From assembly GCA_013139345.1 (NCBI GenBank), contig WTAY01000183.1:1-7172 (forward strand): a DNA stretch of 7,172 nucleotides, given 5' to 3'. The first letter of the stretch is position 1; the number at the start of each line of letters is the position of its first letter. This DNA comes from Methylophaga sp. Its GTDB lineage: Bacteria > Pseudomonadota > Gammaproteobacteria > Nitrosococcales > Methylophagaceae. A model generated the notes under the pieces. That model did no database searches and was not told where the DNA came from. It saw only the letters and a list, made by a program, of their open reading frames with translations. Of this stretch, positions 6,283-7,172 are shown piece after piece. The position numbers and the translations under genes are program-made.

Positions 6283-6947
6283 AACGAGCAGTAGTACTTC
6301 TATCAGGCGGACTTGACTCCGTTACAGCCTTGGCAATTGCAAAAGAACAAGGTTATGAATGTTATACCCTGAGTTTCAACTATGGTCAGCGTCACGATGC
6401 TGAGCTTGTTGCAGCTGAAAGGCTGTCTAAGCAAATCGGCGCTATAGAACATAAGGTAATCAATATTGATTTGAGATCCATCGGAGGGTCTGCCTTAACA
6501 GATAATAGTATTGATGTGCCTGAAGAGCATCATGATGGGATTCCTGTAACGTATGTGCCTGCGAGAAACACAGTGTTCTTGTCGATTGCACTAGGTTGGG
6601 CAGAGGTATTATCAGCACAGTCTATATATATAGGTGTGAATGCCGTTGATTATTCAGGATACCCAGATTGCCGTCCTGAATTTATAACAGCCTTTGAACA
6701 GTTAGCCAATCTAGCCACCAAAGCAGGTGTAGAAGGACAGAAGCTTACAATTCAATCACCACTTATGAAAATGAGCAAAGCCCAAATTATTAAAGAAGGA
6801 ATGCGCTTAGGTGTGGACTATAGCCAAACTATCTCATGTTATCAGGCGGATAATCAGGGGCTTGCTTGTGGTAAATGTGATTCATGTCATTTTAGAAAAG
6901 AAGGCTTTAATCAAGCTGAAGTGAGTGACCCTACACGTTATCAATAG
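6279..6947 (+). CDS. queC: QueC, 7-cyano-7-deazaguanine (preQ0) synthase
   Basis: QueC uses ATP and ammonia to convert CDG, the product of QueE, to preQ0. It has 222 aa, normal for the family (E. coli 231). The PP-loop ATP-binding motif SGGLDS is at residues 9-14, followed by SFNYGQRH (32-39), a QueC signature. VPARNTVFLSIA (93-104) and GVNAVDYSGYPDCRPEF (119-135) are further family blocks. The zinc site near the C-terminus has four cysteines, Cys187, Cys197, Cys200 and Cys203 (C-x9-C-x2-C-x2-C). Its ATG overlaps the queE stop, so the two consecutive enzymes of the pathway are translationally coupled. It ends 126 bases before tRNA-Lys. That tRNA is not a queuosine substrate (Q is placed in GUN anticodons), so the adjacency is positional, not functional. 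Confidence 0.97.
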   Translation: MKRAVVLLSGGLDSVTALAIAKEQGYECYTLSFNYGQRHDAELVAAERLSKQIGAIEHKVINIDLRSIGGSALTDNSIDVPEEHHDGIPVTYVPARNTVFLSIALGWAEVLSAQSIYIGVNAVDYSGYPDCRPEFITAFEQLANLATKAGVEGQKLTIQSPLMKMSKAQIIKEGMRLGVDYSQTISCYQADNQGLACGKCDSCHFRKEGFNQAEVSDPTRYQ

Positions 6948-6965
6948 CGTGACAGCTCGGTTGGG

Positions 6966-6997
6966 AAGGCTTAGTTACAGTCTCTAAGGCTTACTTA
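6966..6997 (+). repeat. 12-bp direct repeat, two copies at 20-bp spacing
   Basis: AAGGCTTAGTTA (6966-6977) and AAGGCTTACTTA (6986-6997) match at 11 of 12 positions. The core AAGGCTT occurs again at 7026-7032, 40 bases further on and touching the tRNA promoter -35 box. The core AAG-G-CTT is itself an odd-length palindrome. Function unknown; a regulatory binding site is possible but unproven, since the same 7-mer also occurs inside coding sequence of this window. Confidence 0.55.
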
Positions 6998-7030
6998 ATC
7001 AATAAAGATAAAAAAAGTTCGTATAAAGGC

Positions 7031-7058
7031 TTGCCATTTCTTCAAAATAGAGTATTAT
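7031..7058 (+). promoter_or_regulatory. Sigma-70-type promoter of tRNA-Lys
   Basis: The -35 box TTGCCA (7031-7036) and -10 box TATTAT (7053-7058) each match consensus at 5 of 6 positions and are 16 bases apart. Just after the -10 comes a GC-containing discriminator (CGCG, 7061-7064), a feature of stringently controlled stable-RNA promoters. An A-rich tract at about 7009-7016 sits where an UP element would be. Transcription would start near 7065, leaving a leader of about 9 bases before the tRNA 5' end. Confidence 0.75.
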
Positions 7059-7073
7059 TTCGCGTCTTGGTTT

Positions 7074-7149
7074 GGGCCGTTAGCTCAGTTGGTAGAGCAC
7101 CGGACTTTTAATCCGATGGTCCCGCGTTCGAGTCGCGGACGGCCCACCA
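7074..7149 (+). tRNA. tRNA-Lys (anticodon UUU)
   Basis: A complete 76-base tRNA with encoded CCA folds as a normal cloverleaf. The acceptor stem GGGCCGT (7074-7080) pairs fully with ACGGCCC (7139-7145), followed by discriminator A and CCA. The D arm GCTC/GAGC encloses AGTTGGTA. The T arm CCGCG/CGCGG encloses TTCGAGT. The anticodon loop CTTTTAA has TTT at 7107-7109 after the invariant T33, reading Lys AAA/AAG. The anticodon stem has four pairs plus a C27-A43 mismatch at its outer end, where E. coli tRNA-Lys has a G-U pair, so weak pairing here is tolerated. Its position after queC matches the pseudomonad gene order I recall. Confidence 0.97.
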
Positions 7150-7172
7150 AACTTATATAGATGATTGTTTGA

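Larger units (their letters stand above)
6948..7073 (+). other. Intergenic region between queC and tRNA-Lys
   Basis: This is the only sizeable non-coding stretch in the window (126 bases). It contains a 12-bp near-perfect direct repeat (6966-6977 and 6986-6997), an A-rich tract (about 7001-7016), and the tRNA promoter (7031-7058). I see no hairpin followed by a T run, so no intrinsic terminator for queC is evident; the best inverted repeat is only 5 bp (6970-6974 with 6984-6988) and has no T tract. Confidence 0.6.

Noticed and set aside
6970..6988. Possible terminator hairpin after queC
   Set aside because: The stem is only 5 bp (CTTAG/CTAAG), has a 9-base loop and is not followed by a T run; the nearby homopolymer is A-rich on this strand.
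1..7172. Undescribed defence, mobile or biosynthetic system
   Set aside because: Every substantial open frame is assigned to a well-known housekeeping family with intact key residues. There are no transposase or integrase genes, CRISPR-like repeats or orphan genes in the window.

Overview
The window is an AT-rich stretch (GC roughly 40% by eye) of a bacterial chromosome, almost certainly from a gammaproteobacterium. It carries the end of ruvB, then ybgC-tolQ-tolR-tolA-tolB-pal-cpoB, then queE-queC and a tRNA-Lys(UUU) gene. All genes are on the + strand. From memory, the same order (ruvB, ybgC, tolQRAB, oprL, ybgF, queE, queC, tRNA-Lys) occurs in Pseudomonas. The low GC argues against Pseudomonas itself and suggests another deep lineage such as the Methylophaga/Cycloclasticus/Thiotrichales area. 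That placement is a guess.

Layout. Positions 1-239 are the C-terminal winged-helix end of the Holliday junction helicase RuvB. Positions 232-5615 are the complete Tol-Pal cell-envelope cluster. It begins with the thioesterase YbgC and continues with the inner-membrane motor TolQ/TolR, the coiled-coil energy transducer TolA, the periplasmic propeller TolB, the peptidoglycan-binding lipoprotein Pal, and the periplasmic coordinator CpoB. Positions 5641-6947 hold queE and queC, two consecutive steps of 7-deazaguanine (queuosine precursor) synthesis. Positions 7074-7149 are tRNA-Lys, with its own good sigma-70-type promoter and an encoded CCA end.

Genes overlap or are separated by at most 25 bases from ruvB to queC, with stop/start overlaps at ruvB/ybgC, ybgC/tolQ and queE/queC. 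This suggests one long transcription unit with translational coupling; I see no convincing internal promoter or terminator. The only real intergenic region is 6948-7073, which holds a 12-bp near-perfect direct repeat and the tRNA promoter.

Functionally, TolQ-TolR use the proton gradient to drive TolA. TolA reaches through the periplasm to TolB and Pal and so keeps the outer membrane attached and constricting at division, and CpoB links this to peptidoglycan synthesis. The queEC pair is a conserved neighbour with no obvious mechanistic link. Every protein has its family's expected key residues. I found no undescribed system here; this is a conserved housekeeping region, and the findings are modest sequence-level details.
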